A stretch of 43,049 nt of DNA from Blattamonas nauphoetae. Its lineage: Eukaryota; Preaxostyla; Oxymonadida. The DNA is taken from NCBI GenBank assembly GCA_033064195.1, contig JARBJD010000485.1:1-43049 (forward strand). Reading direction: 5' to 3'. The position numbers and the translations under genes are program-made. This document shows, in pieces, positions 10,188 through 19,256 of this stretch. The notes beneath the pieces were generated by a model. The model searched no databases, was not told where the DNA came from, and worked only from the letters and a program-made list of their open reading frames with translations. Position 1 is the first letter of the stretch, and each line of letters starts with the position of its first letter.

Positions 10188-11069
10188 ATGAAAAGATCTT
10201 CAACAACAAAACCTTTGGTTTCGCGGAGGGTGGAACCCTCTTCTCTTACAGCATATGTGAATGCAAAACTGAGTGAAGCATCTAGTAGGAATGTTTCTCA
10301 TGAAGTTCAATCACAAATACATCCAGACCTAAATTTCAATCGCAATAGTGTTAATGTCCTCGTTGGAAACAGAGGAAGTGGAAAGACATTCAATGCTCTT
10401 CGAGAGGTTGCCAAGCTACAGAATGTTCAGGTTAGGAATGAACTCTTTCACCTCTTTGTCTTCGTGACTGATAAGAATATTGATCCAACCTTCGACAAAT
10501 TCAAACCAATACTGAATGTTCCATGTGTGAAGGTCAAGTACGATGAAGCACAACCGTTTCTATTGGAACTTTCTGAATCAAAAGCAGCTTATGAAGAGAT
10601 TATTGACAACCAGTGGCAAGATAGAATTACTGATGAGTGTCGAGAAGAACTCTTTGACTCACTTTACATTGATAATTTCTCAGTGAAGAATCTCCAAACG
10701 ATTATTCTCCTTGATGACTGTCGCAGAATTCTTGGTGATTGTAGAACATCCAAAAATAGAATGACAATGATGGACTTGTTATTGGAGAATCGACAACCGA
10801 AATTCACTTTCTTTCTGACGATGCATGAACTCTTCAGTTTGTCAGCAGATATGAAGTCAAACATTGATTCAATGTGGATCTTTGGAGGATTCAGCAAAGA
10901 ACGAATCAGTCGAGTCAATCCTCAGTTGAACTCACCAATTGATATTCGACAATTCTGGAATGTCTACCAACGAAAACAAAAATGTGAAGCAGTCATTCTT
11001 CGATACAATACAGATGGAGTTGCTTTGACTGAGATCAACAAAGAAGGTTTAAACCGAACTGTCCGTTAA
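10188..11069 (+). CDS. FtsK/HerA-like packaging ATPase (left copy)
   Basis: A P-loop ATPase of 293 residues. Walker A is VGNRGSGKT (about residues 58-66) and Walker B is IILLDD (about 172-177), followed by the conserved CRRILGD segment. The size and order match the A32-like genome-packaging ATPases of Polintons, virophages and poxviruses, which drive DNA into the capsid. It is transcribed toward the coiled-coil gene and overlaps it tail to tail by about 20 bases. The first roughly 15 residues differ from the right-arm copy although the DNA on both sides is nearly identical. It looks whole. Confidence 0.8.
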   Translation: MKRSSTTKPLVSRRVEPSSLTAYVNAKLSEASSRNVSHEVQSQIHPDLNFNRNSVNVLVGNRGSGKTFNALREVAKLQNVQVRNELFHLFVFVTDKNIDPTFDKFKPILNVPCVKVKYDEAQPFLLELSESKAAYEEIIDNQWQDRITDECREELFDSLYIDNFSVKNLQTIILLDDCRRILGDCRTSKNRMTMMDLLLENRQPKFTFFLTMHELFSLSADMKSNIDSMWIFGGFSKERISRVNPQLNSPIDIRQFWNVYQRKQKCEAVILRYNTDGVALTEINKEGLNRTVR

Positions 11070-11380
11070 CTCTTGAATGAGATTACCAATAGTCTCGTCA
11101 AGACTTCGAAGCCTCATGCTGAGAGTATCTATGAGCGTTCGAATTGATTCTTCAATGTCTGAAAGTCTTTGATCAATCGAGGATTCACCGTTGTTCTCTG
11201 TACTTGATTTTCTCAGTGCTATCTCACCTCTTATTTTTGTGATTCTGTATCCATCAATTCTGATCAACCGATTCAGTTTCTGAGTTATGTATTTATTCAG
11301 TTCTTCTCTGTTCTTTTCCAAATGTCTCTGAAAGTCATAGATGTTTTCAAAACATTTCTGTTCAGGATCAAACGGTTCTA
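11049..11380 (-). pseudogene. Coiled-coil protein gene (left copy, interrupted by the DIRS element)
   Basis: This is the larger part of the gene seen whole at 26,976-27,326 on the right arm. Its 5' end lies on the far side of the DIRS insertion, around 18,054-18,073. The translated product is helical and charged, rich in Glu, Arg and Leu. Its 3' end overlaps the ATPase gene by about 20 bases on the opposite strand. Confidence 0.75.
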
Positions 11381-11412
11381 GGCTTTCCCTTTGGTCAAGC
11401 CAAACACAACTG

Positions 11413-11484
11413 GGCTCGTCTCCCAGTCTGTGTGAGATGGTCTGATGGTCTGACCGGCCCGAAGGGGTGAAATAGTGGGCGGTC
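11413..11484. repeat. DIRS inverted terminal repeat, left core
   Basis: This 72-bp core starts GGCTCGTCTCCCAG and matches the reverse complement of 17,969-18,040 with one mismatch. The outermost 32 bases of the left end (11,381-11,412) are not in the right repeat. Unequal ends are usual in DIRS elements. Confidence 0.9.
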
Positions 11485-11503
11485 AGATCGAAGCGTTGAA
11501 TTG

Positions 11504-12697
11504 ATGAATATCGAAAAAGTGGACAAGATTCCACAGAATGATGATGGAGTAGACCAGGAGTCAACCCAACATTTTACCGGAGCGGAACTAGATCGGTACA
11601 TAGAAGAACGGATTGAACAACATCTCAAATCGAAGCGATCGTCTCCGGCCAGGTCAAGCTCGTCATCGTCTCTCGTATCGATTTCAGCACTATCAACAGT
11701 CTCGTTTGAAGAGGAGATTGAGACTTCGTCGACGGAAGAAGTATACGTCCGAAAGAAGCCGCTGGTCAGAAAGAGGAAGTTTAAGAAGGATACACCAAGA
11801 GGTGGTCCGAGAAAGAAGCCGAAGGTTGAAGGAAGTTCGACGGAGGAGCGGGATTTCCCACAAACACAGTCTAGGTTGCGATCCCCTCCAACGGTGTCAG
11901 CGTCACCTCCCGCCTGGTCTCCAGAGCTTGCATGGCTCACCCAACTGATCCAATCACCATCCACCCGTCGTACTAATGCTCTGAGCATGTTTGAAGAGAA
12001 TGAGATCTTCAGGAGGGAAGTTGGACAGTGGATTAGGAAGAGCATGAAGGGTTGGAATGGCTCGTTCACCGACGACGTATTGGATACTCGCCTCAGAGAC
12101 ACATTGATTGCAGGAGCCACAGAGATGAGGAAGGATGCGGGCATACCATCGTACACTGAATTCCAGGCGATTGAACGGGAAGGCTGGAGAAAGACACAGG
12201 AACGGGCCTTGAGTGGAGCGGTGCAATCGACGCTGACTTCAATTGCAGTCACAGCGGACGTGTTGCGATCTCTGGGCAACATGCCCGAAGATCAAGAGAA
12301 GAAGGAGCAGCTGGGCCAAGCCATCGCCCTGATGATCGATGCTACCACCAGAACCGACTCGTCCAGGTACATCGATGAGAGCTCAGAGGCCCTGTACGCA
12401 AGATCGTCGGGCCTCCCAGAACCGTTCACTCCTCAAGTGCAGCGACAGCTCCAAGGTGAGGCCCAACTCGCGAAGCTCGCCTTCTCCAATCAACGGAGTC
12501 TTCCCCAAGTTCGAAACACTTCACAACAGTCGAGCAGCAGCTTTTTCGGGAGAGGGGGGAGGAGCAGCACCCCCGGGAAAGAAAGCAGCTCATGGCGGAG
12601 GCTCGACACCAGACCGCAACAGGGACAAACGTACAAGCAGTTCACACCGAAGAGAGAAGCGGGGAGCGGACCGGAAGGAGGGAGGAGCCAACAGTAG
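11504..12697 (+). CDS. DIRS ORF1, gag-like protein
   Basis: About 397 residues. The first half is acidic, then Ser/Arg/Lys-rich (around residues 40-125, with RKKPLVRKRKFKK), followed by a helical domain and a Gly/Ser/Arg-rich C-terminus. No CCHC knuckle is visible. DIRS gag proteins are poorly conserved, and the assignment rests on position before the RT ORF and on the basic, nucleic-acid-binding character. Its 3' end overlaps the RT ORF by about 105 bases in another frame, a usual arrangement in DIRS elements. Confidence 0.65.
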   Translation: MNIEKVDKIPQNDDGVDQESTQHFTGAELDRYIEERIEQHLKSKRSSPARSSSSSSLVSISALSTVSFEEEIETSSTEEVYVRKKPLVRKRKFKKDTPRGGPRKKPKVEGSSTEERDFPQTQSRLRSPPTVSASPPAWSPELAWLTQLIQSPSTRRTNALSMFEENEIFRREVGQWIRKSMKGWNGSFTDDVLDTRLRDTLIAGATEMRKDAGIPSYTEFQAIEREGWRKTQERALSGAVQSTLTSIAVTADVLRSLGNMPEDQEKKEQLGQAIALMIDATTRTDSSRYIDESSEALYARSSGLPEPFTPQVQRQLQGEAQLAKLAFSNQRSLPQVRNTSQQSSSSFFGRGGRSSTPGKESSSWRRLDTRPQQGQTYKQFTPKREAGSGPEGGRSQQ

Positions 12698-14745
12698 CAG
12701 GGGCGAGGGGCAAAGAGGAGACACATCACAACAGACCACGCGACACACACATCACTCATCCACCGATTCCACCAAAACACATCACCGGGAGGCTTCTAGA
12801 GAGAGTAGGAGAGTGGGAGAAGTTCGGGGCTGGAAGGCTGATCCGAGACGGGGTCAGATTCAGTTGGGCAGACGAGGGAGCGAAGAAGAGAATCGAGGAA
12901 ACAGCATGGGCACCTGCATTTCGAGGGGAAGGAAGGAAAAGAGAGGACTACGAGGAGCAACTGAGGAAGGAGCTAGAGATCGGTTGCGTGAAGGCGGTGA
13001 GGAAGGAGGAGGTGGCACTGTGTCTTCCGACGTTCGTAATCCCCAAGAAGAACGGGTCGTTCCGGAAGATTCTCGACGCCACCGTGCTCAACGAGTGCAT
13101 CACCATCAAGCACTTTCAGATGGAAGGGATTCAGACAGTCGGAGAAGTATTGATGGAAGGCGACTGGCTGACGAGCTTGGATGTCACCTCGGCTTACAGT
13201 CACATTCACGTGGAGGCACAGCTGGGAAGATACTTGTGCTTTCGTTACCAAGGAAGGTTCTATCGGTATACCGGAATGCCGTTCGGTCTTGCGACGGCTC
13301 CGAGGACGTTCACCAAAGTGATGAGAGCAGCGGTAGCACAGTTGAGGAGGGAGCTTGGGATGAGGGTGGTGCACTACTTGGACGATATCTTGCTCTTCGA
13401 GAGCAAGCAAGAAGAGAGCGAGAAGAAGACGAGACAGGCGGCAGACTTTCTCGAGAGTCTGGGCTTCAGGCTGTCAGAGGAGAAGTGCGAGATGGAGCCG
13501 AAGCAATCAATCACGTTCTTAGGATGGAGAATCGATTCGAAGAGGCTCTCGATTCAACTCACGACAGACAGAAAGGAGAAGTTGAGAAAGGAACTGAAAG
13601 AGTTCAAAGGATTTGCGTTGAGGGGCGCGAGAGTGAAGACGAGACACCTAGCCCGATTGATCGGAAAGTTGAACTTTGCGAGGGCGATGTGCCCACAGGG
13701 AGGATTGTATCTGAACAAACTATTGGCGTTGAAGGACAGAGGAGTGAAGAAAGGGGGATGGACGGGGGAGCTGCGGATGTCGAGGAGAGTGTTGGGAGAG
13801 TTATCGTTCTGGGAAGCGATGGTGAAGAGGAACAAGCCCCACCCTCTCTACAACCCTCCAGCTCAAGCAGTCATCGAAACAGATGCATGCGATCGTGGAT
13901 GGGGAGCGTGCGTGAGAATCTCGCACGAAAGTTTCAATTTCTTCGGAACATGGAAAGGAAGGATGAGGGAAATGTCGATCAATGCGAAAGAAACAGCAGC
14001 GGTAGAGAGAGCACTGAAGAAAGCGAGGTGGGTGTGGGAGGAGAGGAAGATAAGATCCGTTGGACTGAAGACGGACAACACCTCGGCGATGTTCAACATC
14101 AGGAAGGGAAAGGCAGGAGAGAGGCTGGTCGGTGTGACGAGGTCGGTGTTCAGAAGGCAGGAGAAGTTGGGATTGAAGATCGTTCAAGTGGAGCACATCA
14201 AGGGGATGGAGAACACAACGGCGGACAAGCTGAGCCGAATGTCTCCGCACGGCGAGTTCGCAATGAAGCCAGATGTGCTCGACGAAGTGCTGAGGGAATG
14301 GGGGATCGAGATCGACGTAGATGCATTTGCAACGAGAGCCAACAGGAAGTGCGAGCGCTATTGGTCAAAGGAGTGGGAGGAGGAGGCAGAAGCGAGAGAC
14401 GCGTTCGGAAGGAACTGGTCTTCGACGATGATTCTGTTTCTCCATCCCCCGATTCGGCTGGTGGGTCAGGTGGTGAAGAAGATGGAAGTGGATGGGGCGA
14501 GAGGTGTAGTGGTGTCTCCAGATTGGAAGGGACAATCGTGGGAGATGAGACTGGGAAGACTCGAGTTGAAACACAAGGTAGTGGGAACGTACGAGGAGAC
14601 GATGGAGCCGCTGGTGAACACCTCTTTGTGCCAGCTACCTCCTGGGGAAGTCAGGGTCTCGTTCGTCGACACGACACAGTTGAGGAGGCTCGAGTGCGTC
14701 GAGAGGCGGGTCTCCTCTTCTTCAGATCTATCCACCACCATCTGA
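12592..14745 (+). CDS. DIRS reverse transcriptase / RNase H / methyltransferase-like protein
   Basis: A 717-residue ORF. The RT domain spans about residues 110-310, with FVIPKKNGSFR, the SLDVTSAYSH motif and the catalytic YLDDILLF (about 261-268). RNase H follows at about 420-550, with VIETDACDRGWGA, LKTDNTSA and ADKLSR. The C-terminal part (about 560-690) contains DVDAFATRANRKCERYWS and a downstream PDWKGQSW segment. These are characteristic of the DAM-like methyltransferase domain attached to DIRS RT/RH. The frame is continuous. Confidence 0.9.
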   Translation: MAEARHQTATGTNVQAVHTEERSGERTGRREEPTVAGARGKEETHHNRPRDTHITHPPIPPKHITGRLLERVGEWEKFGAGRLIRDGVRFSWADEGAKKRIEETAWAPAFRGEGRKREDYEEQLRKELEIGCVKAVRKEEVALCLPTFVIPKKNGSFRKILDATVLNECITIKHFQMEGIQTVGEVLMEGDWLTSLDVTSAYSHIHVEAQLGRYLCFRYQGRFYRYTGMPFGLATAPRTFTKVMRAAVAQLRRELGMRVVHYLDDILLFESKQEESEKKTRQAADFLESLGFRLSEEKCEMEPKQSITFLGWRIDSKRLSIQLTTDRKEKLRKELKEFKGFALRGARVKTRHLARLIGKLNFARAMCPQGGLYLNKLLALKDRGVKKGGWTGELRMSRRVLGELSFWEAMVKRNKPHPLYNPPAQAVIETDACDRGWGACVRISHESFNFFGTWKGRMREMSINAKETAAVERALKKARWVWEERKIRSVGLKTDNTSAMFNIRKGKAGERLVGVTRSVFRRQEKLGLKIVQVEHIKGMENTTADKLSRMSPHGEFAMKPDVLDEVLREWGIEIDVDAFATRANRKCERYWSKEWEEEAEARDAFGRNWSSTMILFLHPPIRLVGQVVKKMEVDGARGVVVSPDWKGQSWEMRLGRLELKHKVVGTYEETMEPLVNTSLCQLPPGEVRVSFVDTTQLRRLECVERRVSSSSDLSTTI

Positions 14746-14900
14746 AGGTCGATAGAAGAGTGACAGCAACCATTGAGAGGACGTACAAGAATGTGAACTT
14801 GTGGAAGAGAGCATGGTGATGGTTCGCCGAGTTCTGTGGGGAGCGTGGGAGTAGAGCGTGTGACATAGCAAGGGAGCAGACACAGATCACTACAATTGTG

Positions 14901-15962
14901 ATGTCCTTCTTGGTGTGGATGGCAGAGAGGGAACCGCCGCACAGTGCCTTCCCATCAACAGCCGAGACAATCATTCGGATGTCGCTCCAGGCGACGCATC
15001 CGCTCCTTGGAGGCGATCACTCACCGAACAAGTACTTTCGGTGGGTGCATTCGAAGCTGGTGGAGGTGAAGAAGAGCAGCCCCAAATACGAGACGATGTG
15101 GTGGATCAACATGATCCTCCACTGGGCAGCACAGGCAGCTCGATGCAGAATCGGTGAAGTGATCCAGAGGAGAGCAATTGTACTCGTACTGGCGTACACT
15201 CTCCTGAGGAGAGCAGAGTTGTGTGCGATGACGTGGGAAGATGTGAGCTGGAAGATAACAACAGCCGACTCAGCCGAACCATCGAGTGCCGAGATCAGAG
15301 TGCTTGTCAAGACGGATAAGACGGCGATGCGCTCGAGATACGTGAAGGATGAGGGTGGCAGCGCAATCTCGCCGTTCGAGGCGTTGAGGAACCACTGGGA
15401 GTTCTCCAAGAGGTGGAGGGAGTCCAACAGTTTCATCCGGAATGTTGATATGTCAGCGGTATGGCTGTCTTTCACAACAGGAAGAAGACTAACACAGGCC
15501 CAGGTAGCCATGGAGGTCCAGCGCGCACTCGCTGTGGCGAAGGTTCCGAGAGAGTACAGACCATACTCCATAAAACACGCAGCCGTGTCTTACCTCGATC
15601 AGGTAGCCAGAGTCGAGCACAGGCAGATCAAGGCGTGGGCAGGATGGAGGAAAGGCTCAATGATGGTTGAGACGACTTACTCACAGCCAATCGTCCATGG
15701 GGGAGAGGTGGGAGACTACGCGAAGAGGTGGTGGCAGTCGCTCCGGACAATCTCCGGAGCGAGTCACGGTCATGGTAGAGAAGGTGATGAACGACTGATT
15801 AGATCGCTCGTGGACGAGCAGTTTCGAGACATCGTCGATATGATTCAGAAGAAGGGAGTGCTGGAGCAAGAGCAAACAGACGTAGGAGTCGGCCCAAATG
15901 AGGGAAGTGAATCAGATGAGGAATCAGATGAGGGAGAAGAGGAAGAGGAAGAGGATGAGTAG
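14901..15962 (+). CDS. DIRS tyrosine recombinase
   Basis: About 353 residues. It has the catalytic-domain layout of tyrosine recombinases: an LLRRAELCAMTWEDV segment bearing the first Arg, SIKHAAVSYLDQ, then IKAWAGWRKGSMMVETTYS holding the candidate catalytic Tyr. In DIRS elements this enzyme integrates a circular DNA intermediate, which explains the absence of a target duplication. It ends in a strongly acidic tail of Glu and Asp. The DNA encoding the tail runs into the minisatellite directly after the stop. It looks whole. Confidence 0.88.
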   Translation: MSFLVWMAEREPPHSAFPSTAETIIRMSLQATHPLLGGDHSPNKYFRWVHSKLVEVKKSSPKYETMWWINMILHWAAQAARCRIGEVIQRRAIVLVLAYTLLRRAELCAMTWEDVSWKITTADSAEPSSAEIRVLVKTDKTAMRSRYVKDEGGSAISPFEALRNHWEFSKRWRESNSFIRNVDMSAVWLSFTTGRRLTQAQVAMEVQRALAVAKVPREYRPYSIKHAAVSYLDQVARVEHRQIKAWAGWRKGSMMVETTYSQPIVHGGEVGDYAKRWWQSLRTISGASHGHGREGDERLIRSLVDEQFRDIVDMIQKKGVLEQEQTDVGVGPNEGSESDEESDEGEEEEEEDE

Positions 15963-15964
15963 AG

Positions 15965-17705
15965 AGGAGAATGTGTTGCGAGTCCCGCTTCGGCTTGAGA
16001 CACCGCACTGCTCCTTGTCTTGATTTCAAGGGAGAGAGAGAGGAGATGGAGGAGAATGTGTTGCGAGTCCCGCTTCGGCTTGAGACACCGCACTGCTCCT
16101 TGTCTTGATTTCAAGGGAGAGAGAGAGGAGATGGAAGAGAATGTGTTGCGAGTCCCGCTTCGGCTTGAGACACCGCACTGCTCCTTGTCTTGATTTCAAG
16201 GGAGAGAGAGGAGATGGAGGAGAATGTGTTGCGAGTCCCGCTTCGGCTTGAGACACCGCACTGCTCCTTGTCTTGATTTCAAGGGAGAGAGAGAGGAGAT
16301 GGAAGAGAATGTGTTGCGAGTCCCGCTTCGGCTTGAGACACCGCACTGCTCCTTGTCTTGATTTCAAGGGAGAGAGAGAGGAGATGGAGGAGAATGTGTT
16401 GCGAGTCCCGCTTCGGCTTGAGACACCGCACTGCTCCTTGTCTTGATTTCAAGGGAGAGAGAGAGGAGATGGAAGAGAATGTGTTGCGAGTCCCGCTTCG
16501 GCTTGAGACACCGCACTGCTCCTTGTCTTGATTTCAAGGGAGAGAGAGAGGAGATGGAGGAGAATGTGTTGCGAGTCCCGCTTCGGCTTGAGACACCGCA
16601 CTGCTCCTTGTCTTGATTTCAAGGGAGAGAGAGAGGAGATGGAAGAGAATGTGTTGCGAGTCCCGCTTCGGCTTGAGACACCGCACTGCTCCTTGTCTTG
16701 ATTTCAAGGGAGAGAGAGAGGAGATGGAAGAGAATGTGTTGCGAGTCCCGCTTCGGCTTGAGACACCGCACTGCTCCTTGTCTTGATTTCAAGGAGAGAG
16801 AGAGAGATGGAGGAGAATGTGTTGCGAGTCCCGCTTCGGCTTGAGACACCGCACTGCTCCTTGTCTTGATTTCAAGGGAGAGAGAGGAGATGGAAGAGAA
16901 TGTGTTGCGAGTCCCGCTTCGGCTTGAGACACCGCACTGCTCCTTGTCTTGATTTCAAGGGAGAGAGAGAGGAGATGGAGGAGAATGTGTTGCGAGTCCC
17001 GCTTCGGCTTGAGACACCGCACTGCTCCTTGTCTTGATTTCAAGGGAGAGAGAGAGGAGATGGAGGAGAATGTGTTGCGAGTCCCGCTTCGGCTTGAGAC
17101 ACCGCACTGCTCCTTGTCTTGATTTCAAGGGAGAGAGAGGAGATGGAAGAGAATGTGTTGCGAGTCCCGCTTCGGCTTGAGACACCGCACTGCTCCTTGT
17201 CTTGATTTCAAGGGAGAGAGAGAGGAGATGGAGGAGAATGTGTTGCGAGTCCCGCTTCGGCTTGAGACACCGCACTGCTCCTTGTCTTGATTTCAAGGGA
17301 GAGAGAGAGGAGATGGAAGAGAATGTGTTGCGAGTCCCGCTTCGGCTTGAGACACCGCACTGCTCCTTGTCTTGATTTCAAGGGAGAGAGAGAGGAGATG
17401 GAAGAGAATGTGTTGCGAGTCCCGCTTCGGCTTGAGACACCGCACTGCTCCTTGTCTTGATTTCAAGGGAGAGAGAGAGGAGATGGAGGAGAATGTGTTG
17501 CGAGTCCCGCTTCGGCTTGAGACACCGCACTGCTCCTTGTCTTGATTTCAAGGGAGAGAGAGAGGAGATGGAAGAGAATGTGTTGCGAGTCCCGCTTCGG
17601 CTTGAGACACCGCACTGCTCCTTGTCTTGATTTCAAGGGAGAGAGAGAGGAGATGGAGGAGAATGTGTTGCGAGTCCCGCTTCGGCTTGAGACACCGCAC
17701 TGCTC
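15965..17705. repeat. Minisatellite: 21 copies of an 83-85 bp unit inside the DIRS element
   Basis: The phrase GTGTTGCGAGTCCCGCTTCG recurs 21 times, the first near 15,973 and the last near 17,665. Spacing is 85 bp for most copies and 83 bp for a few, the difference being the length of a GAGA run. Two unit types, ending GGAGGAG or GGAAGAG, mostly alternate, which implies growth by duplicating two-unit blocks. Each unit includes TGATTTCAAGGGAGAGAG. The array fills the space between the recombinase stop and the internal complementary region. Because 85 is not divisible by three, long open frames on the minus strand are by-products of repetition. Confidence 0.95.
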
Positions 17706-17751
17706 TTCGTCTGGATCTCCTCAGCCGTTCACAACTGGGTCTCTTCAAGTC

Positions 17752-17834
17752 TCACACAGACTGGGAGACGAGCCCAGTTGTGTTTGGCTTGACCAAAGGG
17801 AAAGCCTTTCAAACAACAAGGCTCGTCTCCCAGT
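17752..17834. repeat. DIRS internal complementary region
   Basis: Bases 17,752-17,806 are the exact reverse complement of the left end (11,381-11,435), and 17,807-17,834 of the right end (18,026-18,053). The two ends are thus fused in circle-junction order, GTTTGAAA next to GGCTTTCC. In DIRS elements this region templates completion of the ends during replication. It also fixes the element's outer boundaries to the base. Confidence 0.95.
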
Positions 17835-17968
17835 CGACTGCGCTGCTGCCACACTTCGGCGAAGCGTTAAACGTCTCCGCGTGCGAAAGCCCGGAGACGG
17901 ATGAAGAAGGAGCGATTGGCGCTCGTAATTTTCTTTGAGAACTTTTCGATTTGATTACGCTTCTCACA
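17835..17968. other. DIRS sequence between internal complementary region and right repeat
   Basis: About 130 bp with no ORF. It contains short self-complementary phrases (CTTCGGCGAAG near 17,860 and CGTCTCCGCGTGCGAAAGCCCGGAGACG near 17,870-17,900) that could fold into a hairpin. No known function can be assigned. Confidence 0.5.
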
Positions 17969-18040
17969 GACCGCCCACCATTTCACCCCTTCGGGCCGGT
18001 CAGACCATCAGACCATCTCACACAGACTGGGAGACGAGCC
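17969..18040. repeat. DIRS inverted terminal repeat, right core
   Basis: Reverse complement of 11,413-11,484 with one mismatch. It is followed by the 13 bases TTGTTGTTTGAAA that are unique to the right end. Confidence 0.9.
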
Positions 18041-18107
18041 TTGTTGTTTGAAAAAATTTTTAGTGATGACATTTCAATGGAATAAAAATATTTGAAACAG
18101 TTTTGAT

Positions 18108-19253
18108 TTAAACTAAATTGAACTCATTAATGAACTCAGGAGTTACATTGTCAATTGAGTCTGCATGGAACTTTGTGTGTTGGATTGGAACATTCACTAT
18201 TTTTGGTAGACATGTGAGTCCATTCAGAAGTTTTGCCACCACATTTCCGTGTTTGTACTCAATGAATTGTCCAACAAACTGAAACTGTCTTCGCTTCTTC
18301 TGAAACTTGGCAACAGTTTTGTTCAAGTCAAGGTGGATCAACAGAATGTTTCCTGGTTTATATCGCCAAAGCATCTGAGTTGTCTGCTGTCTTTGGATGT
18401 TCTTCAATTGCTCTTCACAACTGGAGATATACAGAGCTTCAATTTCACGATTGTTTTGTGCTTGCTGTGGAGTGAACTTGTTCCAGTACGCTCGATGTGC
18501 AGTCATGTTGTAGTATTCAACCATCTGATTCATCATTGAATGATTTGCCATATGTGTCGCATTGTCCTGGAATCCATCCCTGATTGTTCTGATCACTCGA
18601 TCGACAATTCTGTTGTGATTTGTGAATGGTGAACTTGTGAAATATGTACTCACCTTTTGATTTCTAAAGAACTTTTCTGCTACTCCACTTGTCCACGCTG
18701 CTTCTCCGTCACTACGAATGTTGTTGACATGAACACCACGATGGTTAATCAGATCATTGATTGCAGTTTTGACTTTGCTCCATGATTTGTCCAGTACAGG
18801 AATGACTACAAGGAACTTGGTGTTGATGTTGATGGCAAAGAGATAATTCTGTAGAACTGTTTTCGACGTTGGTGATTGAATGAAAACCAAATCAATTTCC
18901 CAGGATCCAAACTTGGGAGAGAAGTACGGTCTGTCACACTTCTGCGGAACCTTTTTGTCTGCTGTCTTCTTTGGATCTCCAGTGATGTCTTTGGACATAA
19001 ATTGCATCTTTGATCGAAACGGATACTGGATTTTCTCGGTTGTTCTCGGAATTGTTGGTTGATCAATCATCAATGCGTCACCTCCTTGTTCCCTCCTTAT
19101 TTTCCGAGGATGTGTAGAATCCCATCGGTGAACATATTCATCGTACCATTCCTGAAATGATCTTCCACCAAATGGGATTTGTTTTGGATGTGCTAAAATG
19201 AACTCAGTTTCGTCATTTCCGAGAGTTCTGCTTATGTGTGAAAGAATAAACAT
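18108..19253 (-). CDS. Retroviral-like integrase of the Polinton (left copy)
   Basis: A 381-residue DDE-type integrase. The catalytic core spans about residues 110-240: WEIDLVFIQSP with the first acidic residue, NIRSDGEAAW with the second, and a downstream NRIVDRVIRTIRDGF helix. The N-terminal part has HxxxxH/C-like features but no clear zinc site. The C-terminus (about 305-365, RYKPGNILLIHLD to VAKLLNG) resembles the SH3/chromo-like DNA-binding domain of this family. It inserts the linear element into host DNA. The start is three bases after the stop of the upstream 262-residue gene, without its own T-rich motif, so the two are probably co-transcribed. It looks whole. Confidence 0.85.
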   Translation of the reverse strand: MFILSHISRTLGNDETEFILAHPKQIPFGGRSFQEWYDEYVHRWDSTHPRKIRREQGGDALMIDQPTIPRTTEKIQYPFRSKMQFMSKDITGDPKKTADKKVPQKCDRPYFSPKFGSWEIDLVFIQSPTSKTVLQNYLFAININTKFLVVIPVLDKSWSKVKTAINDLINHRGVHVNNIRSDGEAAWTSGVAEKFFRNQKVSTYFTSSPFTNHNRIVDRVIRTIRDGFQDNATHMANHSMMNQMVEYYNMTAHRAYWNKFTPQQAQNNREIEALYISSCEEQLKNIQRQQTTQMLWRYKPGNILLIHLDLNKTVAKFQKKRRQFQFVGQFIEYKHGNVVAKLLNGLTCLPKIVNVPIQHTKFHADSIDNVTPEFINEFNLV

Positions 19254-19256
19254 ATT

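Larger units (their letters stand above)
11381..18053 (+). mobile_element. DIRS-type tyrosine-recombinase retrotransposon, 6,673 bp
   Basis: The element has no long terminal repeats and no target duplication. It has inverted terminal repeats, an internal complementary region that matches both ends joined together, and a gag-like ORF, an RT/RNase H ORF and a tyrosine recombinase ORF. This combination defines the DIRS order. The insertion is exact: the right arm holds the uninterrupted site at 26,994-26,995. It is much more GC-rich than the surrounding Polinton, so it came from a different genomic background. It looks whole: all three ORFs are open and the terminal system is consistent. I infer a young insertion. 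Confidence 0.93.

Noticed and set aside
11049-11564. A 171-residue minus-strand frame with a coiled-coil C-terminus
   Set aside because: It crosses the border between the Polinton gene and the DIRS left end; the N-terminal part is transposon DNA read by chance.
12339-14819. An 826-residue open frame on the plus strand of the DIRS element
   Set aside because: It overlaps the RT/RNase H ORF in another frame, is very rich in Arg, Gly, Glu and Ser and has no domain motifs. The GC-rich, stop-poor DNA of the real ORF explains it.
15965-17705. CRISPR-like array of regular repeats
   Set aside because: There are no unique spacers: the whole unit is repeated in tandem, inside a eukaryotic retrotransposon.
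15799-17748. Series of minus-strand open frames with repeated EIKTRSSAVSQAEAGLATHS peptides
   Set aside because: They are translations of the 85-bp minisatellite; the unit is not a multiple of three, so all frames cycle through the same peptides without selection.
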